DNA of 64,000 nt from positions 3,286,001 to 3,350,000 of the forward strand of contig NC_009068.1 of the NCBI RefSeq assembly GCF_000209165.1. The letters run 5' to 3'. The notes below the pieces were generated by a model. That model had not been told where the DNA came from and searched no databases. It saw only the letters and a program-made list of their open reading frames with translations. Source of the DNA: Scheffersomyces stipitis CBS 6054. Lineage: Eukaryota > Ascomycota > Pichiomycetes > Serinales > Debaryomycetaceae. The position numbers and the translations under genes were made by a program. This document shows, in pieces, positions 51,956 through 63,401 of the stretch (within the stretch, counting starts at the first letter, position 1; each line of letters starts with the position of its first letter).

Positions 51956-52286
51956 GTAAGACACGTTTTCAGTTGAACGAAAAGTACACCATTGAGTTTA
52001 TCTCACGGTTACGCTGCCTCCTTTTTACTAAGTTTTACTTGATGGTATTTATTCGCCTTTTCACTTCATGCCTCGCCTGATATATATGTTTTGTTATTTT
52101 AATCTATTTGATAAGTGTAATTCTGTATATTAATGGCCGAAGAAAATCTATTTTATGTAGATAGTCTCTTATCATGGACTATCTGTTATCATGAAGTTTA
52201 TTAAGTTGATCTATTATGTGTTCTAAAGGTCCGTTCCATACCGCAAGACGTGAAAAGATCCGTACCTAGAACTCTACAAATTGTAT
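51956..52286. other. Convergent 3' spacer FAA/asparaginase
   Basis: 331 bp AT-rich with TATATATG/TATTTAT words suitable for 3'-end formation. No gene. Confidence 0.6.
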
Positions 52287-53483
52287 TCATACACCCTTGA
52301 ACACCTTTTTGATCTCTTGCATATTGTAGTCCTCATAAAGACACAACTGCAAAAGGATTCTAGCCTTCTGTGGATTCAAGTAGCCTCCAGGAATAGCACT
52401 TTCGAAAGTAGAAAGTGAAGTATGATCTTCAGTTCTGACCTTGGGGATTGATCCAAGAGGTACCCTTCCATCCATAGAACGCTTGGTGTAGATAATTGGA
52501 AATGGTATTTCCATGCTCTCCACCAAATCGGATAAGTACTGATTGGTTTCATCTGCCAAAGAGCCTGCTCCCATGGTAGCAATAACAAGACCCTTAGCTT
52601 CAAGTTCTTTAACAGTCACGTCTATTATCTTGTTGTTGAAGCCCTGGTGAGCATAAAGAATTGGAACCAGTGGAAGATCGTTATCAGCCAACGGAAGCCT
52701 CAAGTTAAAATATGTCATACCGAGTGGTTTTGCTGGAGGGAAATAGTAATGAATCTCATTATCTACGAAGTTTCCTACGTAGCCCTGACCTATGGATTTG
52801 AAGGTATCCAATGAGTTTGCATTGGACTTGGTGATATAGTAGCCAGAACCAATTCTATCGTTAAGGGCTACCATGACACCTCTGCCTCGAGATTCTCTAC
52901 TAGCAGCGATAACACAAGCCTGGTACAAGTTCATGGGCCCATCTGAGGAAATGGCAGTGGAAGGTCTCATAGATCCACACATGACTATAGGCTTGTAAGT
53001 GTTGATGGTGAGCTGCAAGAAGAAAGCAGTTTCCTCCATTGTATCGGTTCCGTGGGTGATGACAAAGCCGTCGTATTTGGGGAGTTCCAGCATTATTTTA
53101 GAGTACAACTGAATCAATTCCTTGGTGCCAAATTCCTTAGAGTCTATGTTCAACAACTGTTCGTATTCCAACAAGCAGGTGGTCAGAATATCGGGAATGG
53201 ACTTGATCAAGTCCTCAATGGTAAGATCAACTTCATAGCCGGCAGTCTGATGTGCAGAGGACCCTTTTGAAGCAATGGTTCCTCCTGTACCAATCACCTT
53301 GATAGTAGGCAAAGTATCAAAGTTCAATGAGCTTTCAGAAGTTCCAGACACTACCGAGTTCGATCTGTATCTGATCTTGAACTGACTGTGTTCGAGATCA
53401 CGGGACTCGTCTTGAATCTCCACAGAGAAGTCCTCATTAAGAGTATGCAATGGGAAGAAGCTTGACGACGAGGAAATGGACAT
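52287..53483 (-). CDS. ASP1: L-asparaginase (type II fold)
   Basis: Hydrolyses L-asparagine to aspartate and ammonia for nitrogen use. The 398-residue protein has a Ser-rich N-terminus without a clear signal peptide, so the cytosolic form is likely. The two catalytic signatures are KVIGTGGTIASKG (first nucleophile T69) and FVITHGTDTMEETAFFL (T146, D147). Also present are PIVMCGSMRP (substrate pocket), DGPMNLYQA, a typical C-terminal domain (YAHQGFNNKIIDV, GAGSLADETNQYL) and GGYLNPQKARILLQLCL. S. cerevisiae Asp1 is 381 residues. All key residues are intact. Whether it corresponds to cytosolic Asp1 or secreted Asp3 is inferred only from the lack of a signal peptide. Confidence 0.95.
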   Translation of the reverse strand: MSISSSSSFFPLHTLNEDFSVEIQDESRDLEHSQFKIRYRSNSVVSGTSESSLNFDTLPTIKVIGTGGTIASKGSSAHQTAGYEVDLTIEDLIKSIPDILTTCLLEYEQLLNIDSKEFGTKELIQLYSKIMLELPKYDGFVITHGTDTMEETAFFLQLTINTYKPIVMCGSMRPSTAISSDGPMNLYQACVIAASRESRGRGVMVALNDRIGSGYYITKSNANSLDTFKSIGQGYVGNFVDNEIHYYFPPAKPLGMTYFNLRLPLADNDLPLVPILYAHQGFNNKIIDVTVKELEAKGLVIATMGAGSLADETNQYLSDLVESMEIPFPIIYTKRSMDGRVPLGSIPKVRTEDHTSLSTFESAIPGGYLNPQKARILLQLCLYEDYNMQEIKKVFKGV

Positions 53484-54432
53484 TGTGAATGGATAGGATA
53501 ATAGCTATATGAAAATTCGGTTGGTATCAGGTCGATACTAGATCTTAGATAAATGATATTTACACGAATAATATAATGCTGACTTCGATAATTATATCAT
53601 ATACTTCACGATATGTGATTCCTGATGCTGTGGAATTTCTGTCGATTTTTAGTATTGTAGAAATACTTTTATTTATATATTCTCGAAGTCATCTCTATCA
53701 GTCAGAATTGATTTGTATGTGCCCCATAATTTTTTTTCCTTCGGGGTCGCTTAATTGAGTATTTTTTCTACTGTTGCCGTGAGGTTTACGAGCCACAAAA
53801 CAGATGCAAAGGACGTGACTTTTGGGTATTTGCAACTGAGTACATAAAGCTGAAGGTTTATTGGAATTGTAACCAGCATCTATTAGTGAATTGAACTTGT
53901 GTTGTTCAATTTGAACATTGAGTGTAGTATAATTCTTCAAATAATATTGCTCAAATTTCGGCATTATCTGACAAAATATGAAAAATAGAGTAGAAACAAG
54001 AGACACACACTAAGAATTTTATAGAAATGTCTGAGTCTAATGGATATGTCCACAAGTACCACTAGGGAAATAAAGACAACTTACAGAACAATAAAACTCA
54101 ATTTATGTAGAGATTTGAAGTAGAACAATAGAACTTCATGGTTGAATTCAAGATTTTCACGTGACTTATCTGGTCTTCTTTGGAGATGGGATAAATAACG
54201 GTTTCGGCTCATAAAAAGAGAAATCATATATAAAGTGCTTTCAGGTTAGGATTTCCACATTAATCTTCATTAACTTTACTTCATTATAAGTCTTTCCCGT
54301 CTCAGCTTCTGCTATTCGTAAGTTGGCCCAAGCATGTATGTATTATTATGGTATGCGCACGACCGTGATATATAGTATCTGAAAGCTTCAACTTTTCACT
54401 TCGAAGTGCTTTATTCTTCATCAACTTTCGAC
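53484..54432. other. Spacer upstream of asparaginase and COA6
   Basis: 949 bp between divergent genes. Contains TTTTCACGTGAC (54154-54165) on the COA6 side. An 88-codon ATG-started frame on the minus strand (53964-53698) has no recognised features and is left uncalled. Confidence 0.55.
54154..54165 (+). promoter_or_regulatory. TTTTCACGTGAC element upstream of COA6
   Basis: Exact match to the 12-mer at DIM1 and PRP6, about 270 bp before the COA6 ATG. Confidence 0.55.
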
Positions 54433-54759
54433 ATGGGTTTTTTCGGCAAAACAGAGGAGGCTACCAGGCCTCCACCTAACAAGGCGAAGCGGAAGGAATG
54501 TTGGGATGCACGTGATAAGTTCTTTTCATGTTTGGCAGCTAATAGCATCGACAATTCTTTGGATGAGAAGCTGTTGCCCACGGTTAAATCGCAATGTGGA
54601 GAGCTCAAGGCTGATTTTGAAGGTAAATGTGTAGCTACGTGGGTCAAATATTTCCAGGAGAAGCGTTTCAATGACTTGACCAGACAGAGATATATTGAAA
54701 AGTTAGAGGCCGACGGTGCCCAGCCATTGCCATTCAAGCTAGACAATAGTAGAAAGTAA
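54433..54759 (+). CDS. COA6: Cytochrome c oxidase assembly factor Coa6
   Basis: Intermembrane-space thiol-disulfide protein that assists copper delivery to Cox2 for complex IV assembly. From the ATG at 54433 the product is 108 residues. The Cox6b-like twin cysteine motif is C23-X9-C33 (CWDARDKFFSC) and C55-X10-C66 (CGELKADFEGKC), followed by TWVKYFQEKRF, a close match to Coa6. The X9/X10 spacing distinguishes Coa6 from ordinary twin CX9C proteins. S. cerevisiae Coa6 is 104 residues. An in-frame extension of nine codons upstream does not resemble the family. CHCH proteins of this kind are imported by Mia40. Confidence 0.92.
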   Translation: MGFFGKTEEATRPPPNKAKRKECWDARDKFFSCLAANSIDNSLDEKLLPTVKSQCGELKADFEGKCVATWVKYFQEKRFNDLTRQRYIEKLEADGAQPLPFKLDNSRK

Positions 54760-54976
54760 TGAAAAATGAATGAAACACCGAAGTTTGAAAAGAATGATGA
54801 GAAGAATGAAGTAGAAGACAATGGGAATGCTCGAAATCAGAATTGAAGAAGTAGAAGGAGAATGGCAAGACTCACTTGTTCTTATGACACCTGTACAAAT
54901 CTATGAGTTTATAACATGCAAACATGTACATATCTATGAGTTTATAATGCAAACATATACGTATCTATAAGTAATG

Positions 54977-57900
54977 CTAAGAGGCAGAGATGTAGAGTGG
55001 TTCTCTACCAACAATTTGGAGATTATCCTTATTGAGAGTATCTAGGACGGTTCCCCATTCGTATTCTCCCTTTTCGAGAATCACAAACCCTAAGTCCAAG
55101 TCGATCTTGTCGCCTGGCTCTATTCCTTTTTTACATACGGGGCTCTGGAGAACGCCGTTGATAAGAATTTTCCGATCTATAGACATCTGTGCCTTGATCA
55201 AGTTCGCACTGTGGACTACGGTGTTGGACAAGATACTCATGGGGAATGGCAAGTGACGGAGAATGCCATTGATAGTGCTCTCCGTGTTGTTTATGATCGT
55301 AGTTCGTAATGTGTAGAACTCGTCGATCTTGAGAAGATACTGGGTGCCTTCTTTAGCTACTGGTTGCTGTTGACCATCATCAAGAATCGTAGTCAAGAGT
55401 CGGATTTTGCTATACACCAAGACATTGCTCATTTTTGTAGAGAGACGAATTGCTCTTAAGTCTATACTGCCAGCTCTTTTACCAGTAGCCTTAGTCTCTA
55501 TAGTCTTCCAGTGATTCGAAAGCTTTTCAAGAAGCGAATTACGCAACCAAAATATTTCCCTCATCTGCATTTCTTCTGCTTCAGTAATTGTATAGTTTTT
55601 GACAAACTGTTTGTTACGCAACGAAGGAATGGGCTTGGTGAGATCCACGTCTTTACTGGAAACTCTTTTGACAGGGAGTAAGAACCTGGTCGTCTTTCCA
55701 GGCTCTATAACTTCGTTAACATCAAAACTGGATGTCTCGTCGAAGCTATACAGCAACGAACAGGACAACTTCTCGTTCCATGAGTTGCGAATATCAACTA
55801 GGAAAAGGCAATAATCACTGATTTCTTCTGTATCCGCCTTGATAACCTTGGTAATGAAGGACAAGACATTGTCAAGGTTCTCAAGAATTAGATCACTAGA
55901 TCCTCCTTCAAAGCCCTCCAAAGAGGACGAAAAAAGGGGAAGGATGTCACAGCCCACAATTTCAAGCGAAGGCATTATGGACACATTCAACGGTATGTTG
56001 ACATACTTGATGTAATTCTTGGAGAGATCCTCCGATTCCTTATGGGCATACTCCAATATTATCTTCAGTTCCTTCATTCCTCTTCTCCCGTTGATTTCGT
56101 AGTCAATCTTTATTTCACTTTGAGGATCAATTGTTCTATACTTTTCCATAATAGTTTCCTTATTGAGAATTCTAAATGGTTTAAATTGCAACAAATACCA
56201 CTCGATCTCATAAACATCTGAAGCTGGCAAAGTCTGGCTTCCGGAGCTTGCATTCAACTTTTTGTTCAACGGTTCTATCGTGGAGTCCCAGAACGAAAAA
56301 GAAAGATAGTTGATCAATACTGAAGAGTTGTTGGCCAAACGGATTGAAAAATTGAATCTCTCACCTTCAAGCAACATAATCCAACCGTTTGTCATCAGAA
56401 TGCCTATCAATGATAGAGCTGGTTGAGGAGGAATTACGTGTAAGACCAAGTTCTTTGTAGATATGCGACCGTCAATACTGTTATTTCTCAAGTTCTGACA
56501 AACCTTGTCAAGTGTGTTTTCTTTCTTCGCGCTACGACCATCCATATCCTTCACTTTCAAGGCTACCTTGGTCAACTCCTTGTCTACAATACGGAAGAAC
56601 TGCTCTTCACAGACACCTATGCAGATGTTAAAGCCGATTATCTTCAACTCTCCAACTTGCAAAGGCTTGAAACCAACTACGAAATGCTCCGAAGAACATG
56701 GAGGAACTACTATAGCAGAATTTACAGTGTTGGATGAGACCAACGAAGGTTGCATACCAGTAGAGTTAGCTCCAGTAACTTTTCTACTACCAGTTGTTAC
56801 AGCTCTCGCTTTGTTCAACAGACCATTAATGGATCTGGATGCTGTGGGTTGTTGATATTGAGTTCCGTTGAACGGACGTATTTGATTTTTGAGTGTTTGC
56901 ACTGTGACGTTGCCTTCTGTAACGATTGTGAGATCGTTAATTTCGACTTCAAACGCAAAAGGATTTTGTAATTGCACTTTCAACTGATAGACATCGTCTC
57001 GAATAAGAATCTTATCCTTGTTAAAGGTGCTTGATGCCAATGGCTTATTATATGGATCAAAAAATGGAGCATTGACTTCCTCACTAGCTTGAGGGGATGC
57101 TGTGTTCGATCTTGATCTAGCGGTTGCCACATACTCTGTGTTTATGGTGTTGTTTTGGTAGTCGAGAAAGGGCATAACTTCATCTCTATTACGGTTGTTG
57201 ATGAATTTTACTTTCCTCACCAAAAATGGGTCCCAGTATGGTACGCTTAATTTCAAATTGTTTCTGTTTGACAAAAATAAGATTCGCTCGATTTTGCCCT
57301 TCAATTTATGTTGGTCATCTGAAGGTAAACAATGCGTATATCTAGTCAACAAAAGAGTGCAAAGCTTTAAATGGAATGGATAATCTTTTAGTGTTTCGGT
57401 AGTTCTGAGACATAAACGCAAAAGTTGGATTTGTAAAGACACCCAATTACCCTGAGATTGTATACTAGCATCTATAGGAGAGCTTTCTGTTTCCAAATTT
57501 ATGCCGTAGATTGTGAATAAATATTCGAAAATGCCTCTAATGCTTTGATTCTGATCATTCTTACCTGTGAGGTTTGCGATACTATTTTGAATTTCTATTT
57601 CCTCACCAATCTGGCCATCAGAGGCGTTTAGTTTTGGTAATATACCTACTATCAAGAAGCGCAATATAAATGCTTTCTTTCGTACAAGGTCCAAGTCTCC
57701 GTACATAGATGCTAGGGTGGAGTAGATTCGGCACTGTTCGATTATGCCCATATCCACCAATTGCAACTGAAAAACTTTGTCAATCTCCTTGAGAATATCA
57801 CTTTTCAGGAAGAACTGACTATTGACAATTGTGTTGGAATAAGATTTACAGAATACTATCGATTGCAAGAGTAATGACGACAGATCGTTCCCGCCTAAGT

Positions 57901-59164
57901 AGATACCGATCATGAACTTGATGGTACGCAAGATCGACTCTACGTAGACAAGGTCCGGTACCATATTCTCGAAGTCGTTTGTACTCTGATCGTAGTAGAA
58001 CAAAACTCTAGCAGAAAAGATCTTGATGAGCTCGGGAAGAGGAATGGCGTTTATATCCGCACCAGAGCTGAAGCTAAAACTGCTACCACTAACACTACTT
58101 CTGGGTGATGGAGCAATTGTTCTGCCGTTGGAACTTTGATCTACAGAGGTTCTCTTAGGAGATAACAAATCTGTGGTAGAGAGCGACAGAAGCTTCATTT
58201 TCGACACCAGAAGAATGGAGGATATAAGCGAGCTCAGTAGCTGGTGATTGCTCCCTATGTAATGGAGTAATACTACAGAGTTGGAAATCCCTTCGAGCGC
58301 ACTTCCTAGCCAGAGGTAATCATCACATTTCTTTAGCGTGATAGCAGCATCGATGAAATGTTGCACTGAATCGACGTATTTACCGGCCAAAAGGTAGAAA
58401 TTCGCCATGAGCTTCAACTGCCTGCCGTTGTGGCGCTGCTGGGACTTGGATTTGGAGTCTATCGGGTTCGAAGAAGGCGGATTGGGGCCAGAAAAGGAGA
58501 CTTTGAACGAGGTAGATCCTGAACTGAGTCTCTTTTGTGCTTGGTTGATAGTCTTGGTGAGTATATAACTATCTGTTATCGATACTGGTGACCTCAAAGT
58601 AATGTTGGTGTACGACGCAGCATATGTGTCGAGAGCTACAAGGAAGTTCTGCGTGATTCCACAGATGATAGTCTCCAAGGCTGTGAGATTATGGTCCGAG
58701 GAAGCATCATGGTAAAACACGGATTTGGCTGAATGGTCGCTCGCCCTATTGAGCCCGTTAATCTCACTGGTGGGAGTGTCAAAGACGATAATGTTATGGA
58801 CAATTGCGCCTGGATAGTGTTTGGCAAGATTTTCCAAATGATATTCCACATTTATATCTGCAGTGTATGAGGCTACACCAATAACTACAAAAGTCTTTCT
58901 GAACGGCTCGAAGTCGTGTAAAAAGATCGAGTTCGCCTCGGGAGCTGCTAGGTGAAGATCAAGGAAGATCCTGCCATTCGGAAACGTCTGGGGATTGAAA
59001 TATTGGAGGTCGGTGTTGGGTGAAAGGTCTAGCAATCGCACCTCATGCATATCCGGAGGTAGCACCTGGAGATGACGGTTGAATTGAGTAGATGTGCATT
59101 TGTTGATGGGCACTAGGAGTGTCTTGACGTTTGCTGGAGTTGTATAACCGTAAACTGTAGACAT
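54977..59164 (-). CDS. TRS120: TRAPPII complex subunit Trs120
   Basis: Large subunit of TRAPPII, the exchange factor for Ypt31/32 (and Ypt1) at the late Golgi; orthologue of TRAPPC9. The 1395-residue protein begins MSTVYGYTTPANVKTLLVPINKC, with the conserved early segment TSTQFNRHLQVLPPDMHEVRLLDLSP (about 24-49). Other family-like regions are RQLKLMANFYLLAGKYVDSVQHFIDAAITLKKCDDYLWLGSALEGI (about 250-295), IFSARVLFYYDQ, VEINDLTIVTEG and RLANNSSVLINYLSFSFWDS in the beta-sandwich C-terminal half. Slightly longer than S. cerevisiae (1289), with low-complexity Ser segments accounting for part. One uninterrupted frame. Confidence 0.93.
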   Translation of the reverse strand: MSTVYGYTTPANVKTLLVPINKCTSTQFNRHLQVLPPDMHEVRLLDLSPNTDLQYFNPQTFPNGRIFLDLHLAAPEANSIFLHDFEPFRKTFVVIGVASYTADINVEYHLENLAKHYPGAIVHNIIVFDTPTSEINGLNRASDHSAKSVFYHDASSDHNLTALETIICGITQNFLVALDTYAASYTNITLRSPVSITDSYILTKTINQAQKRLSSGSTSFKVSFSGPNPPSSNPIDSKSKSQQRHNGRQLKLMANFYLLAGKYVDSVQHFIDAAITLKKCDDYLWLGSALEGISNSVVLLHYIGSNHQLLSSLISSILLVSKMKLLSLSTTDLLSPKRTSVDQSSNGRTIAPSPRSSVSGSSFSFSSGADINAIPLPELIKIFSARVLFYYDQSTNDFENMVPDLVYVESILRTIKFMIGIYLGGNDLSSLLLQSIVFCKSYSNTIVNSQFFLKSDILKEIDKVFQLQLVDMGIIEQCRIYSTLASMYGDLDLVRKKAFILRFLIVGILPKLNASDGQIGEEIEIQNSIANLTGKNDQNQSIRGIFEYLFTIYGINLETESSPIDASIQSQGNWVSLQIQLLRLCLRTTETLKDYPFHLKLCTLLLTRYTHCLPSDDQHKLKGKIERILFLSNRNNLKLSVPYWDPFLVRKVKFINNRNRDEVMPFLDYQNNTINTEYVATARSRSNTASPQASEEVNAPFFDPYNKPLASSTFNKDKILIRDDVYQLKVQLQNPFAFEVEINDLTIVTEGNVTVQTLKNQIRPFNGTQYQQPTASRSINGLLNKARAVTTGSRKVTGANSTGMQPSLVSSNTVNSAIVVPPCSSEHFVVGFKPLQVGELKIIGFNICIGVCEEQFFRIVDKELTKVALKVKDMDGRSAKKENTLDKVCQNLRNNSIDGRISTKNLVLHVIPPQPALSLIGILMTNGWIMLLEGERFNFSIRLANNSSVLINYLSFSFWDSTIEPLNKKLNASSGSQTLPASDVYEIEWYLLQFKPFRILNKETIMEKYRTIDPQSEIKIDYEINGRRGMKELKIILEYAHKESEDLSKNYIKYVNIPLNVSIMPSLEIVGCDILPLFSSSLEGFEGGSSDLILENLDNVLSFITKVIKADTEEISDYCLFLVDIRNSWNEKLSCSLLYSFDETSSFDVNEVIEPGKTTRFLLPVKRVSSKDVDLTKPIPSLRNKQFVKNYTITEAEEMQMREIFWLRNSLLEKLSNHWKTIETKATGKRAGSIDLRAIRLSTKMSNVLVYSKIRLLTTILDDGQQQPVAKEGTQYLLKIDEFYTLRTTIINNTESTINGILRHLPFPMSILSNTVVHSANLIKAQMSIDRKILINGVLQSPVCKKGIEPGDKIDLDLGFVILEKGEYEWGTVLDTLNKDNLQIVGREPLYISAS

Positions 59165-60048
59165 CGTTGAGAAAGTGTGAACTTGGGAAGGGATGAAACG
59201 AAATTAAATGAATGATTTCTATTATGTAAAATTCCTGTGCTTCTCAATATGACGGTGGGGGGGAATGGATAACTTGAACCAATCGGACAGTTATGGTAGT
59301 TGTTTTTCACAACGGTTGACTATGTCCAAGTATGCTATTGTACAACTTTTCACTATTATAAATTGCAGATTGTTGTGTATGCAATATGGAGATATATGCT
59401 TTATTGATATGAATGAAAAGACACTCGATGCGTATGTCTATCTCTCTATATGGATCAAGACAACGGCAACAGCGATGTATAAATAAGGAATGGTTAAACT
59501 ATTTAGAGTCAAGAGATAGAAGCAGTTGAAGAAATGTCGTGTTATATATATTTGGATCGGTTGCGTGTCGCATGTCGTTTGTAAACAGAGCGACATGAGT
59601 GAAAAGTCGTGTGTACATAATGTCGCAAATGTCGCGGGAGGCAAAACCTCCACCAAACAAAAAGGTAAAGGCAAATAGAAGGAAGCAGCGCTTTCTGTAT
59701 AGACCCATACTTTCCACTTAGAACACAAGCCTATTGGTTGAAACCGGTCAATTCTAACCTCTACTTATCGCTGATTCACATAGAAAAGACTGCAATAACT
59801 TCCAATAGAGTCAGACGGATCAATACATCAATTTCGTTGACATTGAATTAATCATTGAATATCACCGAATCCCGATCAACCTCGTTTAAACCTCATATTA
59901 ATCACAAATTGTATTGAATTGAGAGTAGATTTTTCATTCACGACTTCAAACCATTACAAATTCAACCGTTGAGCTCATATAGAAGTCAACAATTGAAACT
60001 TAAAACAATAGATTTAATCAAATCATTAACAAATTATCATAACATACA
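59165..60048. other. Divergent region TRS120/PUP1
   Basis: 884 bp. Contains an unusual cluster of TGTCG words (59533-59635) next to a Rpn4-type element (59637-59646), and AT-rich 5' leader sequence before PUP1. A 96-codon minus-strand frame here starts at TTG and is not credible. No gene. Confidence 0.6.
59637..59646 (+). promoter_or_regulatory. Rpn4/PACE-type proteasome element (GGAGGCAAAA)
   Basis: Differs by one base from the S. cerevisiae PACE site GGTGGCAAAA and fits the GRAGGCAAAA form reported for Candida Rpn4. It lies about 400 bp upstream of the PUP1 ATG. Match is seen; function is inferred. Confidence 0.6.
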
Positions 60049-60852
60049 ATGCCTGGCTTGAACTTCGACAACTACCAGAGAAACTCGTATCTCACCACTA
60101 AGGGTTACGGAACTCCCAAGGCTACCTCTACTGGTACAACTATTGTAGGCTGTAAGTTTAAAGGAGGGGTGGTGATTGCTGCTGATACTCGTGCTACGGC
60201 CGGAAGCATCGTGGCCGATAAGAACTGTGAGAAATTACATAGACTAGCACCCAAGATCTGGTGTGCTGGTGCCGGTACAGCCGCTGATACTGAGATGGTA
60301 ACTCAATTGATAGCTTCAAACTTGGAGTTGCACGGACTTTACCAGAATAGGCAACCCCGAGTCATCACCGCTTTAACGATGTTAAAGCAACACTTGTTCA
60401 AGTACCAGGGCCATTTGGGTGCCTATTTGATTGTAGCTGGTGTAGATCCAACTGGCGCTCATTTGTTGTCGGTACAAGCTCACGGTTCTACCGATATCGG
60501 CAAGTACCAGTCGTTGGGTTCTGGTTCGTTGGCAGCCATGGCTGTATTGGAAACTAATTTCAAGGAAGACATGACCAAGGAAGAGGCCATCAAGTTATGT
60601 GCAGATGCTATTGAGCTGGGTATCTGGAATGATTTGGGTTCCGGTTCGAATGTAGACATATGTGTGATGGAAGTAGGCAAAGATGCTGAATTGTACAGAA
60701 ACTACTTGACTCCAAATGTCAGATCAGAGAAGGCAAGATCGTACAAGTTTGCTAGAGGATCTACTGCTGTGTTGAGAGAAACTGTACGTGATATTTTGGA
60801 TGTAGAGGAAACGGTTGTCACATTTGGTGATGCTATGGAGGTGGATGCATAG
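60049..60852 (+). CDS. PUP1: 20S proteasome beta-2 catalytic subunit
   Basis: Trypsin-like active subunit of the 20S core. The 267-residue precursor begins MPGLNFDNYQRNSYL and has a 29-residue propeptide ending ATSTG. Autocleavage would expose T30 (TTIVGCKFKGGVVIAADTRATAG). The catalytic partners D46 and K62 (DKNCEKLHRL region) are present. Other matches are IWCAGAGTAADTEMVTQLI, MLKQHLFKYQGHLGAYLIVAGVDPTG, GSTDIGKYQSLGSGSLAAMAVLE and GIWNDLGSGSNVDICVME. A CTG codon at residue 190 sits where homologues have Ala or other small residues, which is easier to explain if CTG is read as Ser. Confidence 0.99.
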   Translation: MPGLNFDNYQRNSYLTTKGYGTPKATSTGTTIVGCKFKGGVVIAADTRATAGSIVADKNCEKLHRLAPKIWCAGAGTAADTEMVTQLIASNLELHGLYQNRQPRVITALTMLKQHLFKYQGHLGAYLIVAGVDPTGAHLLSVQAHGSTDIGKYQSLGSGSLAAMAVLETNFKEDMTKEEAIKLCADAIELGIWNDLGSGSNVDICVMEVGKDAELYRNYLTPNVRSEKARSYKFARGSTAVLRETVRDILDVEETVVTFGDAMEVDA

Positions 60853-61238
60853 ATAGAATGAATGAATACAACGATACTATAAGAGTAAGACGACGGTTTG
60901 TAGAAGTTACAATGTAATTGTGACGTTTCATATATGCTAATGTCTTTGATATCGTATAGAGTAAGAAATGGCATCGACTCTTGATATTTTCGAAGTCTTC
61001 TATATCGTATAAAACTGGAAAGTCATATTTCTAGACATATACCATACATTAATTATTCACATCCTCATAATTGCTTCTTGATTACAGTGATGAACTAACG
61101 GGATATGTCTTCTACATTGCATCAAGGTCATTAATTGTCTTAATATTCAGTTTTCATCAAAATTTCAATTAAGTGACAATTTCAGTCTCATTTCTGACTA
61201 ATTTTTCAGACACGATCTGGAATAAAAATTTCAACACT

Positions 61239-61270
61239 ACAAAGAGGAAGACATCACAAAGAGGAAGACA
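61239..61270. repeat. 15-bp direct repeat ACAAAGAGGAAGACA x2
   Basis: Exact copies at 61239-61253 and 61256-61270, separated by two bases, about 320-350 bp upstream of the SFA1 ATG. Confidence 0.9.
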
Positions 61271-61496
61271 CGGCTAAGAATATTGCAAAATCGGACTTAC
61301 CTAGTTTAAACTAATTAGTCAGAGCCCGAAGCCTACAACAGCATTCCACCGGCTTCCAATTCTCTTGGGTGCAATCTCTTTAGACCGGCTCTGTTTCCGC
61401 GATATATAAATCGGTCGTGCCAGACCACGCCCAGGAAATCTTTCCCCAATTGGGCTAAGTAACGAGTGCGTGCTTGATAGTCCAGCAACGGTTTGG

Positions 61497-61504
61497 TATA
61501 AAAG
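61497..61504 (+). promoter_or_regulatory. SFA1 TATA box
   Basis: TATAAAAG 84 bp before the ATG at 61588. Suits an inducible or strongly expressed gene. Confidence 0.65.
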
Positions 61505-61587
61505 CGTCGTGATCATCCCGACATTTTCAAGACTCAATTGATTCTTAACCATCTTCCTCTGGAATCAAAGTTTAGCTAGTGTCCGAA

Positions 61588-63106
<1,519 letters not shown>

Positions 63107-63401
63107 GGCAAGCAGCCAGCAAGCAATGCCAAACTCTGACCATAGTATGTATGTATATAATTATGAAAAGTAGTCTGTGCTGGACGCAAAATGAAGGCAT
63201 TGCGAAGAGGACGTAGTAGACAACGTAGCATTATTGTAGTAATAAAGTGTCACTCTATTGACAAGACAATGAAGACGAAGGTGCTTCAGACATGTTCTCG
63301 AAAGATACTAGATGATTACATATACTACTAATTCATATTCTCAAGTGACTGTTTATAAGTCTATGGTACATGCTATGTAGTCTATGTATATTACAGGGAA
63401 C
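63107..63401. other. Convergent 3' spacer SFA1/UTP5
   Basis: 295 bp AT-rich spacer between two 3' ends. No gene seen. Confidence 0.6.

Larger units (their letters stand above)
60853..61587. other. SFA1 upstream region
   Basis: 735 bp. Contains a 15-bp direct repeat (61239-61270), overlapping palindromes TAGTTTAAACTA (61302-61313) and ACTAATTAGT (61310-61319), TATATAAA near 61404 and TATAAAAG (61497-61504). No gene seen. Confidence 0.65.

Noticed and set aside
54330..54432. ATG followed by GTATG-like donor upstream of COA6, as a possible tiny first exon
   Set aside because: No branch site before 54433, and the protein from 54433 already matches Coa6 from its first residues.
59438..59728. 96-codon minus-strand frame between TRS120 and PUP1
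   Set aside because: It starts at TTG and has no recognisable features.
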